Positions 10,530-20,921 are shown, counted from the stretch's first letter. The stretch is 64,000 bases of DNA from Opitutaceae bacterium (GCA_041395105.1 JAWLBB010000001.1:1453501-1517500), one strand, 5' to 3'. Made by a program: numbers and translations. The notes: generated by a model from the letters alone, not told the origin.

Positions 10530-10863
10530 TCGCCAAGAGACTCAGCATGAAGCATTCGCCGCGGCAAGCACTTGTGCAATGAGTCATGGAGTCCAATTTC
10601 GACATTATGGACGTCTGGATTCTCCATGCGTCGGCCCGGCCCATCGATGGACTCAGGGTGGTGAGCCGGTCGAACCAGTGGACCGCCCTCCAACCGAGGT
10701 TCCCGGAACTCTCCGTTACCGGGGAGGGCCGGCCGCCCATTGCCAAGTCGAAAGCCGACGAAGGATTGGCAACGCCGCCATGTCGGCGTTCCCGAACGTT
10801 TCGACGGCACTTCGACACGGCGAAGCGGCTGCACCGATCGATGCAACGCCTGATCGCAACCGA
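10530..10863. other. Intergenic region between glnD and the histidine kinase gene
   Basis: No credible gene is seen in this stretch. It should contain the promoter of the leftward histidine kinase gene. Positions 10766-10834 carry a degenerate copy of repeat family R2: AACGCCGCCATGTCGGCGTT, then CACTTCGACACGGCGAAGCG. These can fold into two stem-loops and may act in the 3' region downstream of glnD. Confidence 0.5.
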
Positions 10864-13665
10864 TCAGAAATGAACGGTTTCAGGGGCTTCCTGGGAAACG
10901 ATGAGATTGAGGGACTCGCGCAGCTCGACCAGGCGAGAGGTGTCGGTTTCTTCGTCCGACTTGGCCTGGTCTTCGATGTAGAAAGTGTCCACGGCGACGC
11001 CGCGTTCGGTGTTGATCCGGGCAAAGGAAATGTCGAAACCGTGGGCGAAAATGGCGCTGGAGAGGCGGTAGAGCAGACCGATGTGATCGGGCGACTGCAC
11101 CTCGATGATCGTTCGCTTGAGCGAGAGTTCATGATAGACGTCAACCGTGGCCGGAAACGTCGATTGCATGAGATTCTCCGGAGCCCGCAGGATACTCGAT
11201 TCCACCTTCTTGGCCTGGGATTCGATTTCGGGATAGAGATCGAGATTGTCGACGAGGGCCCGCTTCACCGTATTGCGGAATTTCTCAAGGGAGGACTGGT
11301 TCTGCACGACGCCCCGTCCGGGCTCGACGACGTAGAAGGTGTCGATGGCGATATGGTCCGCCCGGGAAATGACCTTGGCGCTGAGAATGCTCAGGCCGGC
11401 CACACTGAGGGCTCCGGCCAGTTTGCAGAAGAGGCCGATCCGGTCCCAGGTGACCACGTTGACGACAGTGAAGCCACGATCGAGATCGTCCGCCCAATCG
11501 ATGACCGGATGGAGCGCGCCCACATGGTTGGTTTCGCTGATGGTCTTGAGCAATTCGTGGACCATCCGCAAGTGGAGGGCCACATCGTCGATATCCGTGT
11601 GGATGAAGTAACGCTCCGGCAGCAGTTGAAAATGAGCGGAGATTTCTTCTTCGCTGATATTGGGGATTTTTCGGCTGATCAGCTCTTGTCGGGTCATTTC
11701 GCGTTGCTCCGCATGACGTTTCTCCAGATCCGCCCCGAGGGTAAGCGATTCGAGGGTATTCTGAAAGAGGGAGGTGTGTAGGGTGTTCTTGTAGCTGTTC
11801 CAGAGAGACGAAGCCGTGCCCCGCGCATCACAGAAGGTGTGCACGTAGAGCAGACGCAGGTGGGTGGAATTCTGGATCTGTTCGGCAAAGGACTGGGTCG
11901 TCTTCGGATCATCCAGGTCGTACTTCTGCCAAAATCGTGCCATCAGCAGATGATTTTTGATAATAAAGCGAACGACACTCTGAGCCGGGCTCTTGATCTG
12001 GAGTCGGGACATGATCGGTCCGGCCAGATCGGCCCCGACATCGGCGTGATTCTTGATTCCGGCGGACTTGCCGATGTCGTGCAGAAGAAGAATCAGGTAG
12101 AGGAGGTCGGGTTCTTCGGTCTCACGCAGTTCCTCCCGGTATTTCTGGTAGATCGGTTCGGAGCTGGTGAAGACGAGGTCCAACTCCCGGACGGTGTTCA
12201 GGGTGTGGATGTCTGCGGTGTACCGGTGGTAGTATTCGTGCTGGACCAGGCAGGTCAGCCCCTGCCATTCCGGAATGAGGCGCCCGAGGACGCCGAGCTC
12301 ATGCATCTGGAAGAGAGCCGGATAAACCTGCCCCGGCGTCTGGAGGATGCTCCGAAAGGCCTTGCCCGCTTCGGGAGAGTCGATCACCTCCTGGCTGAGA
12401 GCGGGAAGTGACTCCCGGACCAGCGACTCGAGGTCGAAGTCCAGGGTCGCATTCAGGACCTGGGCGTGGCGGAAGATCCGGATGAGTCGTCGGGGATCCT
12501 TCTCAAAGACCTTGGAATTCTCGTAGGCCAGTTCCCGGCCGCGCAGGACGAATCCGTCGACCGTCTTGGTCCGATCCATGCGTCGGGCACGGATGACTTC
12601 GCGGAAGGAAACCTTGCGGTCGGCGGTGTCGAGGGCGGTCAGGGCCAGCCGGTGTTCCAGGATCTTTGAGATCCGGTAAATGTTCTGGGCGTGACCGTAA
12701 TAGGCGCGCATGAAGTGTTCGACCCGGGTCAGAAGCACGCGCTGGGTATAGCCCATCTGGTAAGCCACCTTGGGCTGCATTTCCAAGTTCATGACGTCGT
12801 TGGCCCGCTTGCTCAGGATATGCAGGGTATTTCGCACCCGAAGCAGGTAGTCGTAGCCCGCAACGAAATCACTCAGCTCATTTTTGTGCAGGTAATTGCT
12901 GGCTTCCAGCGCCTCGACCGTATCGGAACCGAGACGGACCCGGGCCATCCAGAGGGCATTCTGGTAGTCCCGGAGACCTCCCACTCCCCGCTTGATGTCG
13001 GGTTCCTGGAGGAAGACCGTGTCCCCGAACCGGCTGCGTCGGCTGGCCTGATCCTCGAGGCGTTTGGCGATATAGGCCTTCGGATTGTCCTTCAGGTAGA
13101 AGGTCCGGTAGGCCTTGCTGAATGAAGTGTAGAGGCCTTCGTCTCCGGTGATATAACGCGATTCCAGCAGGGCCGTCATCGTCTGAATGTCCCGGCGGGC
13201 CTCGGCAAACGCCTCCTCGACCGAACGGCTGGAATGGCCGATTTTCAGGCCGAGATCCCAGAGAATGTAGAGGATCTCGTCGGTCATGGTCTGCTGAAGC
13301 TCCTTGACCTTCTTCGGTTTGATCCCGACCGGATACAGAAACATGATGTCGATGTCGCTGAAGGGCGACAACTCGGCCCGACCATAACCTCCGAGTGCGA
13401 TCAGGGTGACCGGGATATCCGATTCGCCGTAGGTATCCTTGTGGACCTGGACGGCGTGGGCGCAGAGCTCGATCAGGATATTGTCGATCACACTGGAGCG
13501 CAATCGAGCCACCTTGATCCCGGAATCACCGGCCCGGTTCCGGGTCACGATATGCTCGGTCTCCGATTTCAGGTATTTCTTGCAGGCCGCGAGCCGTTTG
13601 GCCTTTGGAAGCTCGGGATCCAGGCGGAGACGCCGGCTTGCGGGTTTTCGAGTGGATACGGTCAT
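10864..13665 (-). CDS. glnD: [Protein-PII] uridylyltransferase / uridylyl-removing enzyme
   Basis: GlnD is the nitrogen sensor that uridylylates and deuridylylates PII in response to glutamine. The 933-residue product has the full domain set in order. The nucleotidyltransferase motif LGGYGRAELSPFSDIDIMFL lies near residue 92 with the metal-binding D-x-D, followed by the linker (EPDIKRGVGGLRDYQ). The HD hydrolase motif LLLHDIGKSAGIKNHADVGA lies near residue 527. Two ACT domains follow, at about 725-800 (VNVVTWDRIGLFCKLAGALS) and 840-910 (IEVQSPDHIGLLYRLSSAIF), which would bind glutamine. No glnB or glnA is seen nearby. It is divergent from valS across 214 bases. Confidence 0.96.
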   Translation of the reverse strand: MTVSTRKPASRRLRLDPELPKAKRLAACKKYLKSETEHIVTRNRAGDSGIKVARLRSSVIDNILIELCAHAVQVHKDTYGESDIPVTLIALGGYGRAELSPFSDIDIMFLYPVGIKPKKVKELQQTMTDEILYILWDLGLKIGHSSRSVEEAFAEARRDIQTMTALLESRYITGDEGLYTSFSKAYRTFYLKDNPKAYIAKRLEDQASRRSRFGDTVFLQEPDIKRGVGGLRDYQNALWMARVRLGSDTVEALEASNYLHKNELSDFVAGYDYLLRVRNTLHILSKRANDVMNLEMQPKVAYQMGYTQRVLLTRVEHFMRAYYGHAQNIYRISKILEHRLALTALDTADRKVSFREVIRARRMDRTKTVDGFVLRGRELAYENSKVFEKDPRRLIRIFRHAQVLNATLDFDLESLVRESLPALSQEVIDSPEAGKAFRSILQTPGQVYPALFQMHELGVLGRLIPEWQGLTCLVQHEYYHRYTADIHTLNTVRELDLVFTSSEPIYQKYREELRETEEPDLLYLILLLHDIGKSAGIKNHADVGADLAGPIMSRLQIKSPAQSVVRFIIKNHLLMARFWQKYDLDDPKTTQSFAEQIQNSTHLRLLYVHTFCDARGTASSLWNSYKNTLHTSLFQNTLESLTLGADLEKRHAEQREMTRQELISRKIPNISEEEISAHFQLLPERYFIHTDIDDVALHLRMVHELLKTISETNHVGALHPVIDWADDLDRGFTVVNVVTWDRIGLFCKLAGALSVAGLSILSAKVISRADHIAIDTFYVVEPGRGVVQNQSSLEKFRNTVKRALVDNLDLYPEIESQAKKVESSILRAPENLMQSTFPATVDVYHELSLKRTIIEVQSPDHIGLLYRLSSAIFAHGFDISFARINTERGVAVDTFYIEDQAKSDEETDTSRLVELRESLNLIVSQEAPETVHF

Positions 13666-13879
13666 TCAGTTGGTCGGAGTGGTCGGAGAGCGGAACGGGA
13701 TTAAAGCAGGTTCCGATTCCTTTATTCAAGACAGACCGATTTGCCGGGAAGGCAAAGCGAAAGGCGCATTTGGCCGGACAGGAAGGTTCCCCCGTGGTGA
13801 ATCCGCTTGTCTTGAAACGGGCCTGATCTCTAGGGTGGCCCCTTTTGCGCACCGCAGCGCCCACCTACACCCACTCATC

Positions 13880-16600
13880 ATGTCAGCGGAGTTTTCTCAA
13901 ACCTACGATCCTTCCTCGGTTGAAGACCGGTGGTACCAGGCCTGGATTGAATCCAGGTGTTTCCAGGGACGGGCCGACAGCGGCAAGGAGCCTTATTCGA
14001 TCGTGATTCCGCCGCCCAACGTTACCGGCGTCCTCCATATCGGGCATGTGCTCAACAACAGCATCCAGGACGTTCTTGTCAGGCGGGCCCGCCTTGAGGG
14101 CAAGGCTGCCTGCTGGATCCCGGGCACCGACCACGCCAGTATCTCGACCCACTCGGTGGTCGAACGCCAGCTGCGCAAGGATGAGGGCAAGACCCGCTGG
14201 GATATCGGTCGGGACGCATTTCTCGAGCGGACCAAGATCTGGCAGGAGAAACACGGCGGGATCATCCTCAAGCAGCTCAAGGCGATGGGGTGCTCCTGCG
14301 ATTGGGATCGGACCGTTTTTACGATGGATCCGGATTACAACCGGTCCGTCCTGACCGCTTTCTCCAAGCTCTTTGCGGCAGGCCGCATCTATCGCGGAAA
14401 GCGGATGGTCAACTGGTGTCCCGCCACCCTGACGGCCCTCTCGGATGAAGAGGTCATCATGAAGCCTCAGAAGGGACTGCTCTACAAAATGCGCTACGAG
14501 GTGGTTGAGGAGCCCGGACGTTTTCTTGAGATTTCGACCACCCGGCCCGAAACCCTGATGGGCGATACCGGGGTGGCCGTTCACCCGCAGGACGAACGCT
14601 ACCGGGGGTTGGTCGGCAAGCACGTCTGGCGGCCGTTTCCGCGCGAGGCCATTCCGATTGTGGAGGACTCAGCCATCGACATCGAGTTCGGCACCGGCGT
14701 GCTCAAGGTGACCCCGGCTCATGATCGGGTCGACTATGACATCGGTCGCCGGCATGGCCTCCCGGTCGTCGATGTCCTCAATCCCGACGGCACCCTCAAC
14801 CATCTGGCCGGACCGGATTTCGACGGCATGGACCGCTTCAAGGCGCGCAAGCTTGCGGTGGAGAAACTGCGAGACCTCGGCTTGCTCGTGGCCGAAGAGC
14901 CCTACGAGAACAATGTCGGTTTCAGTGAACGGGCCGATGTACCGATCGAGCCGCGCCTCACCTGGCAGTGGTGGATGCGCTATCCGAGGGTGGAGGAGGC
15001 CAAGAAGGTGGTGGAGGATGGGCTTATCCGGTTCCATCCGGAACGCTGGTCCAAGGTTTACCTGCACTGGCTCAACAATATCCAGGATTGGTGCATCAGC
15101 CGGCAGCTCTGGTGGGGACAGCGCATCCCCGTCTGGTACCGCAAGGGAACCGACCGCGCGACCCTGACCGAAGAGGATCTGCAGGACCCATCGAAGGTCC
15201 ATGTCTCAGTCGACGGACCCGATGACCCTGAGAACTGGGAGCAGGAAGACGATGTCCTCGATACCTGGGCTTCCTCCTGGCTCTGGCCGATCGGGACGCT
15301 CGGCTGGCCGGACGTGGAAGCGGAGGCCGAGCGCGGGTTCGAGGCTTTTTATCCGACCAACACGTTGGTGACCGCGCCGGAAATCATCTTCTTCTGGGTG
15401 GCACGGATGATCATGGCCGGACTCGAATTTGCCCGTCCGGGAGAGCCGGTCGAGCGCCGGATTCCCTTCCGCAATGTCTATTTCACCGGGATCGTCCGCG
15501 ATGCCCAGGGGCGGAAAATGTCCAAGTCGCTGGGCAATTCGCCGGATCCGCTCGACCTGATCGGCAAATACGGGGCGGACGGACTCCGCTTCGGCATTCT
15601 CTCGGTGGCTCCCCAGGGCCAGGATATTCGCTTTGCCGAGGAACGCATCGAGGGTGGGCGCAACTTCTGCAACAAGCTCTGGAATGCCTGCCGTTTCCGA
15701 ACCCTGTCCGGGCCGGCCGGCGACAATTCTTCACTCGCCGCCATCGCCGGACGGCTGGACCGGGAGCTCTTCGACAATGACGACCATGCCATCCTCGACC
15801 AGTTGAACCGGGCGACGGGTGAGGTCGGAGCCGCCTTCGCCGATTTCGAGTTCAGCCGGGCGGTTCAGGCTCTCTACACATTCTTCTGGAATGACTTCTG
15901 CGACTGGTATGTCGAGGTGTCCAAGGCCAAGCTGCAGAATAAGGCCACCCGGGACAATTCCCTTGCCGTCCAGGACCTGGTGCTGCGTCAGACACTCCTG
16001 CTCCTTCATCCGTTCATCCCGTTTGTGACCGAGGAGCTCTGGCATCAGCTGGGCTATGGAACGGAAGGAGATTTCATCCAGGACGCTGTCCTCGATTTCG
16101 ACCTTGAGGCCCTCGGCCTGAGCCCGGACCCTTCGGCCGCCGGCGAGGTGACCGGACTCAAGTCGATGACCGCTTCGGCCCGGGCGCTGAAAGCCGACTA
16201 CAACCTGGCCAGCCGGAAGGACGTGGCCCTGTTTGTCGCGGCGGACGACACCCAATGGGCGGTCATCGAGGCCAATCGGGCGAAGATCGAACGGATGGCG
16301 GGCGCGGCCACGCTGAATCGGACGGAATCAATGGATTCGGCGCCCGCGGTGATCACTCCGTTTGGAACCCTTTATCTGGACCTGGCTTCATCAGTGGATG
16401 TCGGGGCCGAGCGGGAACGCCTAACCAAGGAGCTCGCCCAGTTGGAAAAGGCCATCGCCTCGGCCGAAGCCCGCCTGGGTAACGAGAAGTTCACCGCCAA
16501 AGCTCCGCCGGAAGTGGTGGCCGGTGCCCGTAAACAGCTGGAGGACAACCGGTCCAAGGCAGTCGAACTGGCTCGTCTCCTCAAAAGCCTGGGGGCGTAG
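13880..16600 (+). CDS. valS: Valyl-tRNA synthetase
   Basis: A class I aminoacyl-tRNA synthetase that charges tRNA-Val. From ATG 13880 it has 906 aa, close to the usual bacterial length. The HIGH motif is in PPPNVTGVLHIGHVLNN (about residue 50) and KMSKS is intact in GRKMSKSLGN (about residue 544). The editing domain lies between them, with the ISTTRPETLMGDTGVAVHP signature near residue 215. The C-terminal 65 residues form the charged coiled-coil arm typical of ValS (ERERLTKELAQLEKAIASAE). The upstream in-frame extension overlaps the divergent glnD promoter region and was rejected as coding. One oddity is ISTHSVV in place of the usual ISTQ after PGTDHA. Confidence 0.97.
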   Translation: MSAEFSQTYDPSSVEDRWYQAWIESRCFQGRADSGKEPYSIVIPPPNVTGVLHIGHVLNNSIQDVLVRRARLEGKAACWIPGTDHASISTHSVVERQLRKDEGKTRWDIGRDAFLERTKIWQEKHGGIILKQLKAMGCSCDWDRTVFTMDPDYNRSVLTAFSKLFAAGRIYRGKRMVNWCPATLTALSDEEVIMKPQKGLLYKMRYEVVEEPGRFLEISTTRPETLMGDTGVAVHPQDERYRGLVGKHVWRPFPREAIPIVEDSAIDIEFGTGVLKVTPAHDRVDYDIGRRHGLPVVDVLNPDGTLNHLAGPDFDGMDRFKARKLAVEKLRDLGLLVAEEPYENNVGFSERADVPIEPRLTWQWWMRYPRVEEAKKVVEDGLIRFHPERWSKVYLHWLNNIQDWCISRQLWWGQRIPVWYRKGTDRATLTEEDLQDPSKVHVSVDGPDDPENWEQEDDVLDTWASSWLWPIGTLGWPDVEAEAERGFEAFYPTNTLVTAPEIIFFWVARMIMAGLEFARPGEPVERRIPFRNVYFTGIVRDAQGRKMSKSLGNSPDPLDLIGKYGADGLRFGILSVAPQGQDIRFAEERIEGGRNFCNKLWNACRFRTLSGPAGDNSSLAAIAGRLDRELFDNDDHAILDQLNRATGEVGAAFADFEFSRAVQALYTFFWNDFCDWYVEVSKAKLQNKATRDNSLAVQDLVLRQTLLLLHPFIPFVTEELWHQLGYGTEGDFIQDAVLDFDLEALGLSPDPSAAGEVTGLKSMTASARALKADYNLASRKDVALFVAADDTQWAVIEANRAKIERMAGAATLNRTESMDSAPAVITPFGTLYLDLASSVDVGAERERLTKELAQLEKAIASAEARLGNEKFTAKAPPEVVAGARKQLEDNRSKAVELARLLKSLGA

Positions 16601-16622
16601 GAGTCCCGGGCATTTCGATCCT

Positions 16623-16778
16623 CCATTCCAGTCCGTTCCGGTAGGGCGCGATCCCGCTGAGCGGGAGCGCGCCTCGAGGCATCCGGTCCTTCGTCCTCCA
16701 AGGCCGGGATGGAACTCGATACTCCATTCCAATCCGTTCGGGTAGGGCGCGACCGCTGGCGCGCCTCAAGGAATCCGG
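16623..16778. repeat. Two tandem copies of repeat family R1
   Basis: Copy one is 16623-16686 and copy two is 16724-16778. Both start with CCATTCCA-TCCGTTC, pass through GGTAGGGCGCGA, and end with GCGCGCCTC-A-GG then ATCCGG. They lie just after the valS stop. The copies differ in loop length but keep both arms, as expected for a structured element. Confidence 0.75.
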
Positions 16779-16845
16779 CCACAATTCATTCGGAGGGCCA
16801 ATCTCCGCATCGGCCACCCAAAGCATCCCGCCTTCCATCCCGGAC

Positions 16846-17000
16846 GGGGGTGTAATTGCGGAAGTTGTCAGCGCTTCGACGGCGCGCCCAGCGGTTACGC
16901 CCTACCCTCAGGTCGATCGGGTAGGGACGGACCGCCGGGCCGTCCGCCCTGAGAATCCCTCAACACCAGATCCATTGACAACTTTCGCAATCACACCCCC
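16846..17000. repeat. MITE-like element with 25-bp imperfect terminal inverted repeats
   Basis: The left arm at 16846-16870 (GGGGGTGTAATTGCGGAAGT and five more bases) and the right arm at 16976-17000 are inverted copies with 23 of 25 matches. The 105 bp between them hold an R1-type half (GGCGCGCCCAGCGGTTACGC), a perfect hairpin CCCTACCC...GGGTAGGG and a second stem GGACGG...CCGTCC. No coding frame is present. The form fits a REPIN or miniature inverted-repeat element; a transposase source is not visible in the window. The whole valS-cysH gap (16601-17082) is repeats plus the cysH promoter region. Confidence 0.65.
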
Positions 17001-17043
17001 CCGGAACAACCGGCTTCCCTTTCCTCAACCGACGTTGTCATTT

Positions 17044-17081
17044 CTTATCTTTACTTAACAACCTAAAGTAGTATAGATAAG
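17044..17081 (+). promoter_or_regulatory. Dyad directly upstream of cysH
   Basis: CTTATCT (17044-17050) and AGATAAG (17075-17081) form a perfect 7-bp inverted repeat, with inner ACTT...AAGT also symmetric. It ends one base before the cysH ATG in an AT-rich patch unlike its surroundings. It could be an operator for a sulfur regulator, or a hairpin hiding the ribosome site, since no Shine-Dalgarno sequence is seen. The regulator is unknown. Confidence 0.45.
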
Positions 17082-17082
17082 A

Positions 17083-17811
17083 ATGGTGAACGCATCAGCC
17101 CTGGATACCGACGCGCAGGAAACCGCACCCGACCTGGAATCGTCCAGTGCGGAGGAGCGGATCGGGTGGGCGGCGAATACCTTTGGGGACGGCCTCGTCA
17201 TGACGACCAGCTTCGGGGTTCATTCGGCGGTCATGCTGCACCTGGTCACCCGGCTCCTTCCCAAGATCCCGGTCATCTTCATCGATACCGGTTATCATTT
17301 CCCGGAGACTTATCGTTTTGCCCGCGATCTGGGCCATCGCCTGAATCTCAACCTGCGCAAGTTCGTCCCTTTGACCACCGCGGCCGAGCAGGAGGCGCTG
17401 GAAGGTCGCCTCTGGGAGCACGGGATCAAGGGTCTGAAGCGCTACAATTTCATCAACAAGGTCGAGCCGATGGAAAGGGCCGTGCGCGAGCTTGGTGCGA
17501 CCGCCTGGCTGGCCGGATTGCGCCGCGAACAGGCGTCCAGCCGGAGTGCCCTGCCGGTCGTGCAGAAACAGAACCGGATGACCAAGATCCATCCGATCAT
17601 CGACTGGGATGCCCGCCGGATGCACCGCTACCTGGTCGAGAACGATCTGCCCTACCATCCGCTCTGGGATCTCGGGTATGTCTCGGTCGGCGACTGGCAC
17701 AGCACGACCAGATTGCTCGACGGAATGTCCGAGGAGGAGACCCGCTTCAACGGCTTGAAGCGCGAGTGCGGCCTCCACGAGGAAAGCGGCCGGGTCGATT
17801 TCCAGATCTGA
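17083..17811 (+). CDS. cysH: Phosphoadenylyl-sulfate (PAPS) reductase
   Basis: CysH reduces PAPS to sulfite with thioredoxin in assimilatory sulfate reduction. The 242-residue protein has the PP-loop-like [26 protein letters not shown], the NKVEPMERA stretch, [29 protein letters not shown] and the C-terminal KRECGLHEE with the catalytic Cys229. The double-Cys motifs that hold an iron-sulfur cluster in APS reductases are missing, so PAPS rather than APS is the likely substrate. No other sulfate assimilation gene is nearby. Confidence 0.93.
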   Translation: MVNASALDTDAQETAPDLESSSAEERIGWAANTFGDGLVMTTSFGVHSAVMLHLVTRLLPKIPVIFIDTGYHFPETYRFARDLGHRLNLNLRKFVPLTTAAEQEALEGRLWEHGIKGLKRYNFINKVEPMERAVRELGATAWLAGLRREQASSRSALPVVQKQNRMTKIHPIIDWDARRMHRYLVENDLPYHPLWDLGYVSVGDWHSTTRLLDGMSEEETRFNGLKRECGLHEESGRVDFQI

Positions 17812-17846
17812 GTGGGCGAAGCGGGCCCCGGCTCCGGAGATCTTGT

Positions 17847-20500
17847 CTATTTGATGGCGTAAACCTCAACGAGCGAGATGCCGGTGCTGTTGCCAGCTCC
17901 TGATACTTTGGCCGTGTACGGTCCGGGCTGGAGCCAGAGTACGAGGGCGGCATCCAGGGAGCCTTCGGTCAGATCGAACGCACCAACCGATGCAAAGACT
18001 TCCGAGATGGCGGCACCGTCCGATCCCGGATCCGAATCCCAGTTGTCGCTGGTATGGATGATCTGGTTGTCCTTGTTGTAGACGGTGAGAACGGGATCTG
18101 CCAGAATACCGGGGCCAGTGAGGGCACCAGCAACCCGAGTTGGGGACCCACTCCACGGATCAGCACCTGCACCGGAAGACTGGGGTCCCCATTCGGGTCG
18201 GGACCTACGACAAAACCGGCTATCATTTTGTTCGCTCCCGTACCTACCACTCCCCGCATGGAAATGTTGATCAGGTTGATGGTGGGTGAACCGGGATTGA
18301 GATCATCGGCGTCGTAGACCTCGACAAGGGAAATCCCAGTCGCGTTGCCGACGCCGCTGATCCGGGCGGTGTACAAACCGTCGACGAGGTCGACCAGTAC
18401 GGCCGAATCCTTTGAACCATCTGAGAGCGTGTAGGCACCGACCCGGTTGCTTACCGCAATGAGTTCGGTAGCTGCGGCATTGGCGCCCCAGTCATCATTG
18501 GATTCGACTTCAACGCCTTGCAGGGTTCGGATCAGTAGTTGTGGATCAACCAGATGCACGTCTTCATTGAGCCCAAAGTCCTTCAGTTGCGGACCGAGCG
18601 CACGGATCAGGATTGACTTCGACCCGGTCCCCTCGGTCTTGAAACCGGCGATCATGACATCGGGAGGCAGCCCCACGTTGCCCCGCATCGAAATGTTGGA
18701 CAGATGGGGACGCGGAGCAGTGGAACCCGCGATATAGCCGCCCAATTCGCCCCCCCCGCCGCCGGGCTCCGTGAACGAGCCAAGCACGGTCCCGTTGGCT
18801 TGGGAAAACTGCAGATCGATGTCGATGCCCTGAGCGGTCCTGTTGACCAGTCGACCGTCTCCGTCGACCACCCCGATGGCGGCGTCCATGTCCGTCCCGT
18901 CGTCCGAGAGGATGAACGCATGGCCGTCCGCGCTCAGCATAATGATGATGGGGATGGGCTGTCCATTCAGGGTTGAGATTTGGATGACTCCTGCCATGGA
19001 GGCGAAAGGTCCCTCCGGATCGGAACGGGTTCCGGAAAAAGGGATTCCTCCCACCTTCCCGACCAGCCCGGCTGACGAGATTCGTCCGGTCAAACTCCCG
19101 ATGGCCGCCGGGGTGCGGTTTGAGGCGGGGAAGAGGACATCACCGAAAAGCTCGGGTGCCGACAGACTGAACGTTCCGTCGTCTCCGATCTCAATACCGG
19201 TTTCAAGGAGTCCCTCTCCGGTATCGCCAAGGTGGAGACCGATGGTGGCTTTCCGATCGCCGTCAACCACGACGCCGATGGCTCCGGACTCTCCGCCGAT
19301 CGACGCGAAGTAGATCCCTTCGGCCACAGCCGCCGATGCGGTCAAGGTGGCGTCGTTGCTGACGCTGGTGCCGTTCGTGTCCGTCACCTCCACCCGATAG
19401 GTGCCGACATCATCGAGTTCGACGGCCTCAACGGCATAGGTGGCGTCGGTCGCCCCTTCGATCGTCACGTCGTCAAGAAACCACTTATAGGAGAGATCCC
19501 CCTCGCCGGTTGCCGTCACACTGAAGCTGACCGTGTCGCCGAATTCCGCTTCCAGGCTGTCCGGCTGGTCCGAGATTGCCGGTCCGGTCGGTTCCACCAT
19601 TACCGGCATGCTGAGGTCGCCGTATTCGAGCCGAATTGTCCCGGTCCCATAGCCCCAGATGCCATACTCTCCGGCCTGCGGATTCGTCAAAATGCCCGCG
19701 GCATCCCCGGATCCGGCAGCAACGCTTATCAGGCCGAGGTTCATGGCTGCGTCTGAGAGATCCATTGCCAGGAAGTTGGTTTCCCAGTCGTTGTTCTGGA
19801 TGTACTTGATCGTGCCGATTCCGGTCAGGTATTGACTGACCTCGAGGCTGGGGTCCGCGTCGCCTCCCGCGCCGAGAGCCGGGCCGAGAGCGCGGAAGAG
19901 ATACCGGTCGGCCTCACCACTTCCCTCGGCCAGGGTCACGAAAGCACTGTAGTAGGCCTCGTTTACGCTCTTCGAACTTGCCTGGACGGCCGCGTAACCG
20001 AGGGGACCGGTGGCCAGAACGCTGAGACGGACCTGCCCTTCCGCAGCATCTTTTCCGGTAACCTCGACAAAGTAGTCGCCGGCGGGCAGGTTCACGTAGA
20101 GCGCCGCATCCTTGCTGCCCTCTGCGAGGGCGTAGAACGTCATGGCCGCCTCATGCGCGTCAAGCAGGGCCGTCTTCTGGGCTCCGGTGAGCCCGGTCTC
20201 CCAATCGTCGCTGGCAGACAGGAGGGTGGCAGATGACGAGACCGGTACGGGTGTATCCGGTGATCCCTGGTGGAGTTCGACCACCGGGTCGCTGAGGACG
20301 TCGATGCCGCCGAAGTTGTCAAAGAGGGCCGGTCCCAGTGCTTCGATCAACACGTCGCTTGTTTCGCCGAGGCGGAAAAAGACCAGGACAGTCTCACCAG
20401 ACTTGAGCCTGACCAGGCTGGTGATGCCGTTGGTCTGGGCGTGGAGAATTGGGAGGATCAAGATGGACAGAACGGTCCACAGAAACGAACGGAATCTCAT
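17847..20500 (-). pseudogene. Frameshifted secreted Ig-like repeat protein (one missing base near 18127)
   Basis: From ATG 20500 the frame encodes a signal peptide (FLWTVLSILILPILHAQ), two N-terminal beta-repeat modules, and an Ig-like domain near residues 300-390 (SYKWFLDDVTIEGATDATYAV, then LDDVGTYRVEV). After these come C-terminal modules of the form NISMRG-x-VG, IAGF, LIRALGPQL, SNDDWG and GISLVEVYD. The last module breaks after GPQLGLL: the open frame runs on into non-family sequence to 17969. The neighbouring frame carries the exact continuation (GALTGPGILADPVLTVYNKD and so on, ending SLVEVYAIK with TAG at 17847-17849). Adding one base to the CC at 18127-18128 restores an 884-residue protein. 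Such proteins are common exported or surface proteins in Verrucomicrobiota. Function unknown. Confidence 0.8.
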
Positions 20501-20633
20501 GAGGCACACGGGGTAAACTGTTGGGGCGTAACAGGGTCGGAGTCCATTACTCCTCCCCCTCCGGCGGTCAGACTAGAGCACAACATCTGCCATTGTCACC
20601 TGAAATCGCCCCCGATTTCGGCATCAAGTACGC

Positions 20634-20667
20634 AAAAAGGCCGCCCCGAAATGAGGGCGGCCCTTGG
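20634..20667 (-). terminator. Rho-independent terminator of rpmB
   Basis: Read on the minus strand, a GGGCCGCCC stem, an eight-base loop and GGGCGGCC are followed by TTTTT. It lies just 20 bases after the rpmB stop codon and is a strong, classic terminator. Confidence 0.88.
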
Positions 20668-20687
20668 AAAGAGGAGTTCTCCCGAAA

Positions 20688-20921
20688 TCAGGCGGCCTTG
20701 GTGACCTTGCCGGCCTTGAGCGCCTTGACGCTGACCCAGATGCGCTTGGTGCCGCCATTGGCGGTCACGACCTTCACCTTCTGCACGTTCGGCTTGAACT
20801 TGCGCTTGGTCACCTTGGTGACGTGCGTTCCGATACCGCCGCTCTTCTTGGTCTGTCCCTTGCGGTGGATCTTGCTGCCGGTGGTGGGGCGTTTGCCCGT
20901 GATTTCACAAATGCTGGCCAT
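20688..20921 (-). CDS. rpmB: 50S ribosomal protein L28
   Basis: The 77-residue basic protein starts MASICEITGKRPTTGSKI and continues through KSGGIGTHVTKVTKRKFKPN to WVSVKALKAGKV, which is L28 throughout. The ATG at 20921 was chosen because the upstream residues MVLLTLSI are not part of the family. Only one of the zinc-ribbon cysteines is present, so this is the non-zinc form. It is monocistronic with its own terminator, and no rpmG partner is adjacent. Confidence 0.95.
   Translation of the reverse strand: MASICEITGKRPTTGSKIHRKGQTKKSGGIGTHVTKVTKRKFKPNVQKVKVVTANGGTKRIWVSVKALKAGKVTKAA

Noticed and set aside
13675..13735. Possible tRNA gene upstream of valS
   Set aside because: AGGTTCCGATTCC resembles a T arm, but no acceptor stem or anticodon arm can be paired.
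17083..17811. APS reductase
   Set aside because: The paired Cys motifs for the iron-sulfur cluster are absent, so PAPS reductase is preferred.
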